DNA of 64,000 nt from Sphingomonas metalli. Its GTDB lineage: Bacteria; Pseudomonadota; Alphaproteobacteria; Sphingomonadales; Sphingomonadaceae. The notes under the pieces are model-generated. The model ran no database searches, was not told the origin of the DNA, and saw only the letters and a program-made list of their open reading frames with translations. The position numbers and the translations under genes were made by a program. The stretch spans positions 434,001 through 498,000 of the forward strand of contig NZ_BMIH01000003.1 of NCBI RefSeq assembly GCF_014641735.1, in the 5' to 3' direction. Positions 8,940 to 20,931 of this stretch are shown here, in pieces; position 1 is the first letter of the stretch, and each line of letters begins with the position of its first letter.

Positions 8940-11051
8940 TCACCCTGCGATGGCCCAGGTGACCGCGACGGTAAGCCCGATCAGCATGACGAAGGCATAG
9001 GAATAGAGATACCCCGATTGAAGCCGGGCCGCCCCCCGCGACCCGAGTTGGACGAGCCAGGCGGTGCCGTTCGGCCCGAACCGGTCGATCGTCTGCTCGT
9101 CGCCGCGGTGCCAGAAGATGCGCCCGATGGCAAAGGCCGGCCTGACGAAGAGCAGGTGGTAGAGCTCGTCGAAATACCATTTGTGGAGCAGGAACCGGTA
9201 GAGGACGCGGAACTGCTGCGCGACGATCCCCGGCAGCTGCGGCTGGCGGATATAGGCGTACCAGGCGGTGAACAGCCCGAGCAGCATCGCGATCGTCGCC
9301 GACAATTTGATCGGCACCGGCACCTCGTGCATCGCATGCATCAGATGCTCGCGGAAGGCGAGCGCGCCCTTCCAGAAGCGGGTGCCCGCCTCCGGCTCGA
9401 TGAAGAAGCCGTGGAAGACGAAGCCGGCCGCGACCGCACCCACGGACAGGATCGCGAGCGGGACGAGCATCGGCATCGGGCTTTCGTGCGGATGGTAGCC
9501 CGCGGTACCGACCTTGAGCTGCTGCTGCCCGGCCTCGTGCGTCGAGGGAGCATGGCCGCCATCCTCCGCCTGCGCCGGATTGCCGTGCGCCTCGTCGGGA
9601 TGATGCGCGTCATGCGCAGACTCATGATGATCGTGGCCGTGCTCGTCGTGCGCGGCATGCTGGATATGCTCCGAATTGACCCAGCGGGGCTGGCCCCAGA
9701 AGGTCAGGAACATCAGCCGCCACGAGTAGAAGCTGGTGAGGAGCGCCACGAGCACGCCGACGAACCAAACGCCCGGGTTGCCCGACGCCCAGCCCGCCTC
9801 GATGATCGCGTCTTTCGAATGGAAGCCGGCAAACCCCATGTTCGGCAGCCCGGCGAGACCGGGCAGGCCGACGCCGGTGATGGCCAGCGTGCCCATCATC
9901 ATCGCCCAGAAGGTGAGCGGGATCTCGCGGCGGAGCGCGCCATAATAGCGCATGTCCTGCTCGTGGTGCATCGCATGGATCACCGAGCCCGCGCCCAGGA
10001 ACAGCAACGCCTTGAAGAAGGCATGGGTGAACAGGTGGAACATCGCCGCGCCATAGGCGCCGACGCCCGCGGCGAAGAACATGTAGCCGAGCTGCGAACA
10101 GGTCGAATAGGCGATGACGCGCTTGATGTCGGTCTGGACGAGTCCGCAGGTGGCGGCGAACAGGCAGGTCGCCGCGCCGACGAACCGCACCACGTCGAGC
10201 GCGACCGGCGACAGCTCGAACATCGGCGACAGGCGGCAGACCATGAAGACGCCGGCGGTGACCATGGTCGCGGCGTGAATCAGCGCCGATACCGGGGTCG
10301 GGCCCTCCATCGCGTCGGGCAGCCAGGTATGCAGGCCGAGCTGCGCCGACTTGCCCATCGCGCCGACGAACAGCAGCAGGCAGAGCACGGTCAGCGTGTC
10401 GGCGCGGAACCAGAGGAAGCCGATGGTGGAGCCGGCCATGTTCGGTGCCGCGGCGAGGATTGCCGGGATCGAGACGGTGCCGAACACCAGGAAGGTGCCG
10501 AAGATGCCGAGCATGAAGCCGAGATCGCCGACGCGGTTGACGACGAAGGCCTTGATCGCGGCGGCCTGGGCCGAGGGCTTGCGGAACCAGAAGCCGATCA
10601 GGAGATAGGAGGCGAGGCCCACGCCCTCCCAGCCGAAGAACATCTGGACGAGGCTGTCCGCCGTCACCAGCATCAGCATCGCGAAGGTGAAGAGCGACAG
10701 ATATGCGAAGAAACGCGGCTGATCCGGATCCTCGCTCATATAGCCCCAGCTATAGAGGTGGACGAGCGCCGAGACGCTGGTGATCACCACCAGCATGACC
10801 GCGGTCAGCGCATCGACGCGCAGCGCCCAGGCCGCGTCCATGTCGCCCGACACGATCCACTTGAGCACCGGCGTGACGTGCGCCGTCTCCGAGCCGTTGA
10901 GGAAGCCGATGAAGATCGGCCACGACAGCGCGCACGAGGCGAACAGCGCCGCGGTCGTCACGACCTTGGCCGGAACGACGCCCAGCGCCTTGTTGCCAAG
11001 GCCGGCGATCGCCGCCGCGAGGAGCGGCAGGAAGACGATAGCGAGGATCAA
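8940..11051 (-). CDS. nuoL: NADH-quinone oxidoreductase subunit L, with His-rich loop
   Basis: A 703-residue distal proton-pumping subunit of complex I. It has the usual antiporter core (for example [19 protein letters not shown] and [20 protein letters not shown]) and a C-terminal lateral-helix region. Between core and tail lies a hydrophilic, His/Asp-rich insertion of about 50 residues containing 13 histidines (encoded near 9520-9673). The length is greater than in most bacterial NuoL because of this loop. It follows nuoK by 4 bp and precedes nuoM by 7 bp. Confidence 0.97.
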   Translation of the reverse strand: MILAIVFLPLLAAAIAGLGNKALGVVPAKVVTTAALFASCALSWPIFIGFLNGSETAHVTPVLKWIVSGDMDAAWALRVDALTAVMLVVITSVSALVHLYSWGYMSEDPDQPRFFAYLSLFTFAMLMLVTADSLVQMFFGWEGVGLASYLLIGFWFRKPSAQAAAIKAFVVNRVGDLGFMLGIFGTFLVFGTVSIPAILAAAPNMAGSTIGFLWFRADTLTVLCLLLFVGAMGKSAQLGLHTWLPDAMEGPTPVSALIHAATMVTAGVFMVCRLSPMFELSPVALDVVRFVGAATCLFAATCGLVQTDIKRVIAYSTCSQLGYMFFAAGVGAYGAAMFHLFTHAFFKALLFLGAGSVIHAMHHEQDMRYYGALRREIPLTFWAMMMGTLAITGVGLPGLAGLPNMGFAGFHSKDAIIEAGWASGNPGVWFVGVLVALLTSFYSWRLMFLTFWGQPRWVNSEHIQHAAHDEHGHDHHESAHDAHHPDEAHGNPAQAEDGGHAPSTHEAGQQQLKVGTAGYHPHESPMPMLVPLAILSVGAVAAGFVFHGFFIEPEAGTRFWKGALAFREHLMHAMHEVPVPIKLSATIAMLLGLFTAWYAYIRQPQLPGIVAQQFRVLYRFLLHKWYFDELYHLLFVRPAFAIGRIFWHRGDEQTIDRFGPNGTAWLVQLGSRGAARLQSGYLYSYAFVMLIGLTVAVTWAIAG

Positions 11052-11055
11052 CCGT

Positions 11056-11361
11056 TTACCCCTTCATCCGGTTGACATCGTCGGTCGCGATGGTGCCGCG
11101 GCCGCGATAATAGATCACGAGAATGGCGAGCCCGATCGCCGCCTCGCCCGCCGCGACGGTCAGCACGAACATCGCGAACACCTGTCCGACCAGATCGCCG
11201 AGATAGGCGGAGAAGGCGACTAGGTTGATGTTCACCGACAGCAGGATCAGCTCGATCGCCATCAGGATGACGATCAGGTTGCGGCGGTTCAGGAAGATCC
11301 CCGCCGCGCCGAGCGTGAACAGGATGGCCGAGACCACCAGATAATGGATGAGACCGATCAC
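11056..11361 (-). CDS. nuoK: NADH-quinone oxidoreductase subunit K
   Basis: A 101-residue, three-helix subunit of the complex I membrane arm. The two conserved membrane glutamates used in proton transfer are visible in [15 protein letters not shown] and [16 protein letters not shown] choose the GTG at 11361 ([10 protein letters not shown]) because it gives the normal family length and overlaps the nuoJ stop as GTGA, a translational-coupling arrangement. Longer upstream extensions of the frame run into nuoJ and are not credible. Confidence 0.95.
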   Translation of the reverse strand: MIGLIHYLVVSAILFTLGAAGIFLNRRNLIVILMAIELILLSVNINLVAFSAYLGDLVGQVFAMFVLTVAAGEAAIGLAILVIYYRGRGTIATDDVNRMKG

Positions 11362-11969
11362 AGCTCGACTCCCTGCCCGACCGGCGGCTTGACGTTGCGG
11401 GTCGCATCTTCCGGCCGGCGCGCGACCTGGCGCGACACGTTCTGTGGGCGGGTGCCGGTGCGCTCGCGATGGGTCAGCACGATCGCGCCGATCATCGCGA
11501 CGAGCAGGATGAACCCGGCCGCCTCGAACAGGAACAGATAGCGCGAATAGAGGAGGTGCCCGAGCGCCTGGATGTTGGGCATGGCCGGATCGATCGGCGC
11601 CACGCGCCGGCCGAGATGGACCTTGCCGGAGTTCCAGGCGAAAGCGGCGATCATCACCTCGACGGCGAGCAGCGCGCCGAGCCCGAGGCCGATCGCCGCA
11701 TAGCGCGCCACCTCGGTGCGCAGCTGCGCGAAGTCGATGTCCATCATCATGACGACGAACAGGAACAGCACCGCGACCGCGCCGACATAGACGATGACGA
11801 GCAGCATCGCGATGAACTCGGCGCCGACCAGCACCATCAGCCCGGCCGCGTTGAAGAAGGCCAGGATCAGCCACATGACCGAATGGACCGGGTTGCGCGA
11901 CGAGATCGTCATCGCGCCGGCCAGGATCACGATGGCGGCGAACAGGTAGAAGGCGATAGCCTGGATCAC
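11358..11969 (-). CDS. nuoJ: NADH-quinone oxidoreductase subunit J
   Basis: A 203-residue membrane subunit with about five helices, including the conserved pi-bulge helix region ([20 protein letters not shown]) that links quinone chemistry to proton pumping. A basic, Arg/Thr-rich C-terminal tail follows. It lies 46 bp downstream of nuoI and overlaps nuoK by 4 bp. Confidence 0.96.
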   Translation of the reverse strand: MIQAIAFYLFAAIVILAGAMTISSRNPVHSVMWLILAFFNAAGLMVLVGAEFIAMLLVIVYVGAVAVLFLFVVMMMDIDFAQLRTEVARYAAIGLGLGALLAVEVMIAAFAWNSGKVHLGRRVAPIDPAMPNIQALGHLLYSRYLFLFEAAGFILLVAMIGAIVLTHRERTGTRPQNVSRQVARRPEDATRNVKPPVGQGVEL

Positions 11970-12015
11970 GCGGTCAGGCCCCCTTGCCTACCGTGGTTGG
12001 GAAAGTCGGCGCGCA

Positions 12016-12501
12016 TTAACGGTACGGCGCATCGGCGGCAAGGTTCGCGGCGATCGCACGCTCCCACCGGTCGCCATTGTCGAGCAGCTTCGTCTTGTCG
12101 TAGATCAGCTCCTCGCGCGTCTCGGTCGAAAATTCGTAGTTCGGACCCTCGACGATCGCATCGACCGGGCAGGCCTCCTGGCACAGGCCGCAATAGATGC
12201 ACTTGGTCATGTCGATGTCGTAGCGCGTGGTGCGCCGCGAACCGTCGTCGCGCGGCTCGGCCTCGATCGTGATCGCCTGGGCCGGGCACACCGCCTCGCA
12301 CAGCTTGCACGCGATGCACCGCTCCTCGCCATTGGGATAGCGGCGCAGCGCATGCTCGCCGCGGAACCGCGGCGAGATCGGGTTGCGCTCGTGCGGGTAG
12401 TTGATCGTGGCCTTGGCCTTGAAGAAATACTTCAGCGTCAGGGCGTGCGCCTTGACGAACTCCCACAGCGTGAACGCCTTGACGTATTGCGCGACACTCA
12501 T
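12016..12501 (-). CDS. nuoI: NADH-quinone oxidoreductase subunit I
   Basis: A 161-residue ferredoxin-like subunit carrying two 4Fe-4S clusters (N6a and N6b) in the peripheral arm. The two cluster motifs are [12 protein letters not shown] and [13 protein letters not shown] choose the ATG at 12501 ([15 protein letters not shown]), which leaves a 1-bp gap to the nuoH stop. An ATG four codons upstream would overlap nuoH and adds no conserved sequence. Confidence 0.96.
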   Translation of the reverse strand: MSVAQYVKAFTLWEFVKAHALTLKYFFKAKATINYPHERNPISPRFRGEHALRRYPNGEERCIACKLCEAVCPAQAITIEAEPRDDGSRRTTRYDIDMTKCIYCGLCQEACPVDAIVEGPNYEFSTETREELIYDKTKLLDNGDRWERAIAANLAADAPYR

Positions 12502-12502
12502 G

Positions 12503-13555
12503 TCAAATCCCAACCCGGTAGTACATCAGCACGCCGGACACGAGGAAAACCCAGAACAGCGAGAGCGGCAGGAACACCTTCCAGCCCAGCCGCATCAGCT
12601 GGTCGTACCGGTAGCGGGGCACCGTCGCCTTGATCCAGCTGAACACGAAGAAGAAGAACAGCATCTTGGCGAAGAGCCAGATGATGCCCGGCACGAGGTA
12701 GAGCGGCGCCCAGTCGACCGGCGGCAGCCAGCCACCCCAGAAGAGCGTCGCGTTGAGCGTGCACATCAGGATGACATTGGCATATTCGCCGAGCCAGAAG
12801 AGCGCGAAGCTCATCGAGCTGTATTCGGTCTGATAACCGGCGACGAGCTCCGACTCCGCCTCGGTCAGGTCGAACGGCGCGCGCTGCGTCTCGGCGAGCG
12901 CCGAGATCAGGAACACCACCGCCATCGGAAACAGGAGCGGGTTGAAGCCGAAGCCGTTGACCGGGATGATCGGCCACACCGCCCGCTGCGCCTCGACGAT
13001 CTTCGACAGGTTGAAGCTGCCCGACCAGAGCACGACCGAGATCAGGACGAAGCCGATCGCGACCTCGTAGCTGACCATCTGCGCCGCGGCGCGCAGCGCC
13101 GAGTAGAAGGGATATTTGGAGTTGGACGCCCAGCCCGACAGGATGATCCCGTACACGCCCAGCGACGAGGCGGCGAGCACGTAGAGCAGGCCGACATTGA
13201 TGTCCGCCAGCACCACGCCCGGCGCAAACGGCACCACCGCCCACACGATCAGCGCCACCGTGAAGGTGATGATCGGCGCCATCAGGAACAGACCGCGATT
13301 GGCCGCGGCCGGCACGATGGTCTCCTGCAGGAAGACCTTGAGCCCGTCGGCGAAGGACTGGAGCAACCCGAGCGGCCCGACCACGTTGGGGCCGCGGCGC
13401 AACGCCATCGCCGCCCAGATCTTGCGATCGGCATAGATGATCATCGCGACCGCGAGCATCAGCGGCAGCGCGATCACGAGAATGCCAATGATGGTCGCGA
13501 GGAACCACGCCCAGCCATAGGGCAGGCCGATGGTGCTATTGAAGAAGTCGGTCAC
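12503..13555 (-). CDS. nuoH: NADH-quinone oxidoreductase subunit H
   Basis: A 350-residue membrane subunit with eight or nine helices at the junction of the membrane and peripheral arms; it forms much of the quinone-binding chamber. The charged E-channel region is recognisable as [20 protein letters not shown]. It starts 103 bp after nuoG, and the gap holds a pair of REP-like palindromes. This is the only sizeable gap inside the operon apart from 46 bp before nuoJ. Confidence 0.97.
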   Translation of the reverse strand: MTDFFNSTIGLPYGWAWFLATIIGILVIALPLMLAVAMIIYADRKIWAAMALRRGPNVVGPLGLLQSFADGLKVFLQETIVPAAANRGLFLMAPIITFTVALIVWAVVPFAPGVVLADINVGLLYVLAASSLGVYGIILSGWASNSKYPFYSALRAAAQMVSYEVAIGFVLISVVLWSGSFNLSKIVEAQRAVWPIIPVNGFGFNPLLFPMAVVFLISALAETQRAPFDLTEAESELVAGYQTEYSSMSFALFWLGEYANVILMCTLNATLFWGGWLPPVDWAPLYLVPGIIWLFAKMLFFFFVFSWIKATVPRYRYDQLMRLGWKVFLPLSLFWVFLVSGVLMYYRVGI

Positions 13556-13658
13556 AGGATCTTACCCGTCATCCCGGCGGAAGCCGGAATCTTGCGATTG
13601 CGGAGCGTACCCTTGCGGCACGAGATCCCGGCCTCTGCCGGGACGACGATGGTCGGCA
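13556..13658. repeat. Pair of inverted REP-like palindromes in the nuoG-nuoH gap
   Basis: Two GC-rich palindromic units face each other. The one at 13568-13591 has core CCGGCGGAAGCCGG; the one at 13624-13647 has core CCCGGCCTCTGCCGGG. Between them lies CCCTTGCGGCA, and a close relative (CCCTTGCCGCA) accompanies a similar palindrome near 60263. This is the form of a dispersed intergenic repeat common in sphingomonad genomes. In an operon it could form an mRNA stem-loop that alters the ratio of upstream to downstream message. Confidence 0.75.
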
Positions 13659-15652
13659 TCACTCCGCCGCCTCCGCGAAGTCCTGCCCATGGACCAGCTC
13701 CGCCGAGCAACGCTGCATCGTCGGGCTGGCCCGGCAGATCGCGTTGGTCAGGTAGAAGTCCTTGATCGGATAGCCTTCGAGAACGCCCGAGGCGGCCGCG
13801 TCGAGGGCGGGCGGGGTCCAGTCGAAGCGGACCAGACCCTGCTCGCGCAGCGCCGGCACCTCGGCGAACATCGCCTCGCGCAGACCGGCGAAGCTGTCGA
13901 AGGGCAGCGTCGCACCCATCGCGTCGGACAGGGCGCGCAGGATCGACCAGTCCTCGCGGGCATCGCCCGGCGGGAAGACGGCGCGCTCGCCGCGCTGGAC
14001 GCGGCCTTCCAGATTGACCCAGATGCCCGCCTTCTCGGCATAGCTGGCGCCGGGCAGCACGACATCGGCTGCCGCCGCGCCCTTGTCGCCATGATGGCCG
14101 ACATAGACCTTGAAGCCGGTGAAGCGGGTGAAATCCACCTCGTCCGCGCCGAGGAAGAAGGCCAGCCGGGCGTCGTGTAGATCGGCGATGCCGCCCGCCT
14201 GCGCATAGCCGAGCATCAAACCGCCCATGCGGGCCGCCGCCATGTGGAGGACGTTGAAGCCGTTCCAGCCATCCTTGACCAGGCCGAGCGTGTCGACGAG
14301 CTTCAGCGCCGCACCGTGTGCGCCCTTGATCGCCGCGCCGCCGACGATGACCATCGGCGTCTTCGCGTCGCCAAACACCTTGGTCACTGCCTCGGGCAGA
14401 TCACCCAGCACCGACAGATCGGCACCCAGCCATTCGACCTTGTAGGTCAGCTCGGTCTCCGGGCCGATCGCGAACACCTTGGCGCCGCGCTTGATCGCCT
14501 TGCGGATGCGGGTGTTCACCAGCGGCGCTTCCCAGCGCAGATTGGTGCCGATCAGCAGGATCGCGTCGGCCTGTTCGGTGCCGGCGATGGTGGTGTTGAA
14601 ATTGACCGCGGCAAGGCTGGACGTGTCATAGTCCATGCCGGTCTGCCGCCCTTCGAGCCGCGACGAGCCGAGATTTCGCAGCAGCACCTTGGCCGCATAC
14701 ATGGTCTCGCAGTCGAGCAGATCGCCCGCGACCGCCGCCACGCTGCCGCCATGATCGACCGAAGCGATGGCGGCAAACGCCTCGTCCCAGCTCGCCGGGA
14801 CCAGCTTGCCGTCGCGGCGTACGAACGGGCGATCGAGGCGCCGGCGGACGAGGCCGTCGATCGCGTGGCGCGTCTTGTCCGACGCCCATTCCTCGTTCAC
14901 GTCCTCGTTGATCCGTGGCACGCAGCGCAGCACCTGCCGGCCGCGACTGTCGAGGCGAATGTTGGTGCCGACTGCGTCCATGACGTCGATCGTCAGCGTC
15001 TTGCGCAGCTCCCAGGGCCGCGCCTCATAGGCATAGGGCTTGCTGGTCAGCGCGCCGACCGGGCAGAGATCGACCACATTGCCCGACAGTTCGCTCGTCA
15101 CCGCCTCTTCGAGATAGGAGGTGATCTGCATGTTCTCGCCGCGATAGATCGCGCCGATCTCCTCCACGCCCGCCACCTCTTCGGCGAAGCGGACGCAGCG
15201 AGTGCACTGGATGCAGCGGGTCATGATCGTCTTGACGATCGGGCCCATATATTTCTCGGTCACCGCCCGCTTGTTCTCGGCGAAGCGCGACGCGCCGCGG
15301 CCATAGGCGACCGACTGGTCCTGCAGGTCGCACTCGCCGCCCTGATCGCAGATCGGACAGTCGAGCGGATGGTTGATCAGCAGGAATTCCATGATGCCCT
15401 CGCGGGCATGCTTCACCATCGGCGAGGTGGTGAACACCTCCTGATTGTCCGCCGCGGGCAGCGCGCACGAGGCCTGGGGCTTTGGCGGCCCCGGCTTCAC
15501 CTCGACGAGGCACATGCGGCAGTTGCCGGCGATCGACAGCCGCTCGTGATAGCAGAAGCGCGGGATCTCCTTGCCCGCGGCTTCGCATGCCTGGAGCACC
15601 GTGGCGCCCTGCGGCACCTCGACCTCGATCCCGTCTACCTTCAGCTTGGGCA

Positions 15653-15653
<1 letters not shown>
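13659..15653 (-). CDS. nuoG: NADH-quinone oxidoreductase subunit G
   Basis: A 664-residue large iron-sulfur subunit of the complex I NADH module. The N-terminal 2Fe-2S domain has CYHERLSIAGNCRMC. The His-ligated and following 4Fe-4S domains show HPLDCPICDQGGECDLQD, then CIQCTRC and CPVGAL. The C-terminal half is the degenerate molybdopterin-oxidoreductase fold. The length is typical of alphaproteobacterial NuoG. Its ATG shares one base with the nuoF stop (TAATG). Confidence 0.97.
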
Positions 15654-16953
<1,300 letters not shown>

Positions 16954-16957
<4 letters not shown>

Positions 16958-17655
16958 GCGCCCGCCCCCTCCACGGCCGGGGCCGAGCCCCATTCGCCGC
17001 GATAATCGTGATTCTCGCTCACCATCGCGGTCAGCGTGGTCGGCCCGCCGACCGGCTCGACCGTGTGGCGGCCGGGCTCCTGCGTGCCGGGCTTGGGCGT
17101 CTCGCCCCGCTCGAGCGCGTCGAGGATCGCGATCGTCCGGTCGTAGTCGAGATCCTCGAAATTATCGTCGTTGATCTGGACCATCGGAGCCGAGGCGCAA
17201 TTGCCCATGCACTCGACCTCGGTCAGCGTGAACAGGCCGTCGGGCGTGGTCTTGCCCTTGATCAGCCCCTTGTTCTTGCACGCCGCGAACACATCGTCCG
17301 ACCCGCGCAGCATGCACGGCGTCGTGCCGCAGACCTGCACGTGATAGCGGCCGACCGGCGCCAGGTTGAACATCGTGTAGAAGGTCGCGACCTCGTACAC
17401 GCGCATATAGGGCACGCCGATATAGCGGGCGACGAACTCGATCACCGGCACGGGCAGCCAGCCCTGTGTATGCGTCTCCTCGCCGACCTGGCGCTGGGCG
17501 AGATCGAGCAACGGGATCGAGCCCGACTGTTCGCGCCCGGCGGGATAGCGGCCGAGCACTTCCTTCGCCTTGCGCTCGTTCGCCTCGGTCCAGGCGAACG
17601 CGCCCCAGCGCGCGCGGACCTCGGCCTCGTCGGGGATCTGTACGGCGTCAGCCAT
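16954..17655 (-). CDS. nuoE: NADH-quinone oxidoreductase subunit E, C-terminally extended
   Basis: A 233-residue thioredoxin-fold subunit with the 2Fe-2S cluster N1a. The four cysteine ligands are in CGTTPC and CMGNC. After the conserved fold there is a Gly/Pro/Glu-rich tail of about 50 residues that is longer than in enterobacterial NuoE. The start overlaps the end of the 71-codon membrane ORF by 8 bp, and its ribosome binding site (GAGG, 6 bp spacing) lies inside that ORF. Confidence 0.96.
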
Positions 17656-17863
17656 TCTTGACCTCTTGCGTATCGCGGTCGCGCTTGGTCCACATTTGCC
17701 AGCTGAGCCAAATCAAGTTTGCAATACTGAGCAGGCCACCGACCTGCGGCACCCAATCCGGTACACCGGAAAGCCAATCCAGCCGCAAGGACGTGGCAAA
17801 CAGCACCACTATTGCAGTTACCGCCAGTGCAGCGTGTAGCGAGTTGCGGGTGTCCTGAGTCAC
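17648..17863 (-). CDS. Small two-helix membrane protein inside the nuo operon, unknown function
   Basis: I do not recognise this 71-residue protein. It starts with GTG at 17863, forming a GTGA overlap with the nuoD stop, and ends 8 bp inside nuoE, so it is wired into the operon by overlap on both sides. Two hydrophobic helices are visible (about residues 9-24 and 40-56, the second containing [15 protein letters not shown]), followed by a charged tail [12 protein letters not shown]. Its DNA is visibly less G+C-rich than the flanking nuo genes. By context it could be an accessory, assembly or regulatory factor of complex I, but no function can be assigned from sequence. Confidence 0.75.
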   Translation of the reverse strand: MTQDTRNSLHAALAVTAIVVLFATSLRLDWLSGVPDWVPQVGGLLSIANLIWLSWQMWTKRDRDTQEVKNG

Positions 17864-19143
17864 CGGTCGCACTCCCCGAACACGATATCCATCGCGCCCA
17901 GGATCGCGGTCGTATCCGCGAGCATGTGCCCGCGGCTCATGAAGTCCATCGCCTGGAGGTGCGAGAAGGCGGTCGGGCGGATCTTGCAGCGATAGGGCTT
18001 GTTGGTGCCGTCCGAGACCAGATAGACGCCGAATTCGCCCTTGGGGCTTTCGGTCGCGACATAGACCTCGCCGGCGGGGACGTGGAAACCCTCGGTATAG
18101 AGCTTGAAGTGGTGGATCAGCGCTTCCATCGAACGCTTCATCTCGGCGCGCTTGGGCGGCACCACCTTGCGGTCGTCCGACGCGATCGGGCCTTCCGGCA
18201 TCTCGGCCAGGCACTGCTTCATGATCCGCGCCGATTGGCGGACCTCCTCCACACGCACCATGAACCGGTCGTAGCAGTCACCGCGGGTGCCGACCGGCAC
18301 CTCGAAGTCCATCTTCGCATAGACATCATAGGGCTGCTGCTTGCGCAGGTCCCAGGGGATGCCCGCGGCGCGGATCATCGGCCCGGAGAAGCCCCAGGCG
18401 ATCGCATCCTCGCGGCTGACGATCGCGATATCGACGTTGCGCTGTTTGAAGATGCGGTTGTCGGCGACGAGGCTGATCGCATCCTCGAACAAGCGCGGCA
18501 GGCGGGTGTCGAGCCAGTCGGCGATGTCGGTCAGCAGCTTGAGCGGCACGTCCTGATGGACGCCGCCCGGCCGCATGTAATTGTGGTGCATCCGCGCCCC
18601 CGAGGCCCGCTCGAGGAAGTTCATGCAATCCTCGCGGATCTCGAACAGCCACAGGTTCGGCGTCATCGCGCCGACGTCCATCACATGGCTGCCGAGGTTG
18701 AGCATGTGATTGCAGATGCGGGTCAGCTCGGCGAAGAACACGCGCAGATATTGCGCGCGGATCGGCACCTCCAGGTCCAGCAGCTTCTCGACCGCCAGCA
18801 CCCAGCTATGCTCCATGCACATGGGCGAACAGTAATCGAGCCGATCGAAATAGGGCAGCGCCTGGATATAGGTCTTGTACTCGATCAGCTTCTCGGTGCC
18901 GCGATGCAGCAGGCCGACATGCGGGTCAATCCGCTCCACGACCTCGCCGTCGAGCTCCATGACGAGGCGCAGCACGCCATGCGCCGCGGGATGCTGAGGC
19001 CCGAAGTTGATCGTGTAGTTCTGGATGGTCACGTCACCCTCGGTCGGGTGCGCCGGCGTTTCGATACCCAGCACCTCCTCAACATGAGGGTCCATGGCGG
19101 TGGTGGCGGGCGCCATCGTCGGGGCGTCGTCGTGAGCGCTCAC
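17860..19143 (-). CDS. nuoD: NADH-quinone oxidoreductase subunit D
   Basis: A 427-residue 49-kDa-type subunit that forms the quinone site together with NuoB and NuoH. The quinone-binding histidine motif [13 protein letters not shown] is intact, and the C-terminus ends FGECDR as in the family. An N-terminal extension of about 35 residues, rich in Ala/Thr/Pro, precedes the conserved domain. The start is GTG at 19143, overlapping the nuoC stop as GTGA. Confidence 0.97.
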   Translation of the reverse strand: MSAHDDAPTMAPATTAMDPHVEEVLGIETPAHPTEGDVTIQNYTINFGPQHPAAHGVLRLVMELDGEVVERIDPHVGLLHRGTEKLIEYKTYIQALPYFDRLDYCSPMCMEHSWVLAVEKLLDLEVPIRAQYLRVFFAELTRICNHMLNLGSHVMDVGAMTPNLWLFEIREDCMNFLERASGARMHHNYMRPGGVHQDVPLKLLTDIADWLDTRLPRLFEDAISLVADNRIFKQRNVDIAIVSREDAIAWGFSGPMIRAAGIPWDLRKQQPYDVYAKMDFEVPVGTRGDCYDRFMVRVEEVRQSARIMKQCLAEMPEGPIASDDRKVVPPKRAEMKRSMEALIHHFKLYTEGFHVPAGEVYVATESPKGEFGVYLVSDGTNKPYRCKIRPTAFSHLQAMDFMSRGHMLADTTAILGAMDIVFGECDR

Positions 19144-20000
19144 TGGTTCTGCCCTGCCTGCTTCGAGGGAATCACGTCGGGATCAGCCGGCTTGGGCGTT
19201 GCGTCGGTCTCCGCCTTGCCCTTGCCGGTATCCGCGGTGCTGTCGGCGGTCGTCTTGGCATAGGGCTCGCTCGACGCCTTCGGTGGCGTCTTGCCGGCCT
19301 CGCTCGTGCCCGCCTTCTGGATCGTATCGGCAGAGAGCGGGGTCTGCGCGCCCTTCTCCTGCGGCAGGGCCGCGCCGGGGGCCGCCTTCTCGTCGCCTGG
19401 CAGCGCGTATTCGGCGCCTTCCCAGGGGCTCATGAAGTCGAAGGTGCGGAAGTCCTGGGCCAGGCTGACCGGCTGGGTGACGACCCGCTTCTCCTCCTCG
19501 GAATAGCGAAGCTCGGTATAGCCGGTCATCGGGAAGTCCTTGCGGAGCGGATGGCCGCGAAAGCCATAGTCCGTCAGGATGCGGCGCAGGTCGCGATTGC
19601 CCTCGAAGATGACGCCGTAGAGGTCGAACACCTCACGCTCGAGCCAGCCGGCGACCGGCCAGATATCGGTGACGGACGGGATCGGATGATCCTCGTCGGT
19701 CGCGACATGGACCTGGATGCGGTGGTTCCGGGTCAGCGACAGGAGATTGTAGACGACGTCGAACCGCTCGGCCTGCGCCGGATAGTCGACGCCGGCGATC
19801 TCCATCAGCTGCTGATATTCAAGCCCCGGCGTGTCGCGCAGCGCGGTGAGCGCCGCGACGATGCCGTCGCGATGGACGTAGAGCTGGACCTCGCCGACGC
19901 GGATCTGCGCGTCGATCAGCGCGGAGCCGATCGCGGCACGCGCCGCGTCGACGGTCGCGTCGTTGAGGTTCGTGGCCCAGGCGGGCGCAGGTGCCAGCAT
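19140..20000 (-). CDS. nuoC: NADH-quinone oxidoreductase subunit C with long disordered tail
   Basis: A 286-residue 30-kDa-type subunit of the peripheral arm. The conserved part ends with the family signature ([20 protein letters not shown] and [17 protein letters not shown]). It is followed by about 85 residues of Ala/Lys/Thr/Pro/Glu-rich low-complexity sequence ending SKQAGQNQ, which makes it clearly longer than the usual roughly 200-residue NuoC. The ATG at 20000 overlaps the nuoB stop (TAATG). Confidence 0.95.
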   Translation of the reverse strand: MLAPAPAWATNLNDATVDAARAAIGSALIDAQIRVGEVQLYVHRDGIVAALTALRDTPGLEYQQLMEIAGVDYPAQAERFDVVYNLLSLTRNHRIQVHVATDEDHPIPSVTDIWPVAGWLEREVFDLYGVIFEGNRDLRRILTDYGFRGHPLRKDFPMTGYTELRYSEEEKRVVTQPVSLAQDFRTFDFMSPWEGAEYALPGDEKAAPGAALPQEKGAQTPLSADTIQKAGTSEAGKTPPKASSEPYAKTTADSTADTGKGKAETDATPKPADPDVIPSKQAGQNQ

Positions 20001-20566
20001 TAGCGTTCGATGCTCCCGGAGCGGCGGATCTTCCGCTGCAACTGCATGATCCCGTACAGCAGCGCCTCGGCGGTCGGCGGACAGCCGGGCACGTAGATGT
20101 CGACCGGCACGATCCGGTCGCAGCCGCGCACCACCGAATAGCTGTAATGATAGTAGCCGCCGCCATTGGCGCAGCTTCCCATCGAGATGACGTATTTCGG
20201 CTCCGACATCTGGTCGTAGACGCGGCGCAGCGCCGGGGCCATCTTGTTGCACAGCGTACCGGCGACGATCATCACGTCCGACTGGCGCGGCGACGCGCGC
20301 GGCGCGGCGCCGAACCGTTCGAGGTCGTAGCGCGGCATGTTGACGTGGATCATCTCCACCGCGCAGCATGCGAGGCCGAAGGTCATCCACCAGAGCGAGC
20401 CGGTGCGCGCCCACTGGAACAGTTCCTCGGTCGAGGTGACGAGGAAACCCTTATCGGTCAGTTCGCCGTTGAGGCTGTCGAAAAAGCCCTGATCGGGCGG
20501 CACCACCGAGGCGGCGCCCGCCGAGCGAGCCAGTTCGACCGGACCGGAGTGAAGCTCTACTCCCAA
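20000..20566 (-). CDS. nuoB: NADH-quinone oxidoreductase subunit B
   Basis: A 188-residue subunit carrying cluster N2, the last iron-sulfur centre before quinone. The ligands are in GLACCAVEM (tandem cysteines), GSCANGG and [11 protein letters not shown]. There is no ATG at the expected place. I choose the TTG at 20566 (MGVELHSGP) because AAGGGAG stands 7 bp upstream of it; a GTG seven codons earlier is the alternative. Either start overlaps the 3' end of nuoA. Confidence 0.93.
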   Translation of the reverse strand: MGVELHSGPVELARSAGAASVVPPDQGFFDSLNGELTDKGFLVTSTEELFQWARTGSLWWMTFGLACCAVEMIHVNMPRYDLERFGAAPRASPRQSDVMIVAGTLCNKMAPALRRVYDQMSEPKYVISMGSCANGGGYYHYSYSVVRGCDRIVPVDIYVPGCPPTAEALLYGIMQLQRKIRRSGSIER

Positions 20567-20931
20567 TCCAACGCTCCCTTCTTCCACGCATAGACGAGGC
20601 CAAGCGCCAGCTCGCCGATAAAGATCATCATCCCGATCCACGCCGTCCAGCCGAGCGAGAACACGCTGACCGCCCAGGGGTAGATGAACGCCGCCTCAAG
20701 ATCGAAGACGATGAACAGGATCGCCACCAGGTAGAAGCGCACGTCATACTGGCTGCGCGGATCCTCGAAGGCGGGGAAACCGCACTCATATTCGGCCAGC
20801 TTCTGCTCGTTGGGCTTGTGGGAGCCGGTCAGCCGGCCCACCGCCATCGGCAGGAAGACGAAGGCCGAGGACAGGACGATGGCCACGCCCAGGAACAGCA
20901 GGATCGGCAGATATTGCGACAGGTCTACCAA
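20557..20931 (-). CDS. nuoA: NADH-quinone oxidoreductase subunit A
   Basis: A 124-residue, three-helix membrane subunit at the arm junction. Conserved features are [20 protein letters not shown], with the loop cysteine near the quinone cavity, and a C-terminus WKKGALDWE. The first codon is TTG at 20931, which gives the family N-terminus MVDLSQYLP; no ATG is available. It is the promoter-proximal gene of the operon. Confidence 0.95.
   Translation of the reverse strand: MVDLSQYLPILLFLGVAIVLSSAFVFLPMAVGRLTGSHKPNEQKLAEYECGFPAFEDPRSQYDVRFYLVAILFIVFDLEAAFIYPWAVSVFSLGWTAWIGMMIFIGELALGLVYAWKKGALDWE

Noticed and set aside
7355..8962. A 535-codon open frame opposite nuoM
   Set aside because: Low-complexity, charged translation antisense to a clear proton-pumping subunit.
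8649..11075. An 808-codon open frame on the plus strand opposite nuoL
   Set aside because: It is a shadow of high third-position G+C. Its protein is Arg/His/Asp/Glu-rich without domains, while the minus strand codes a canonical NuoL.
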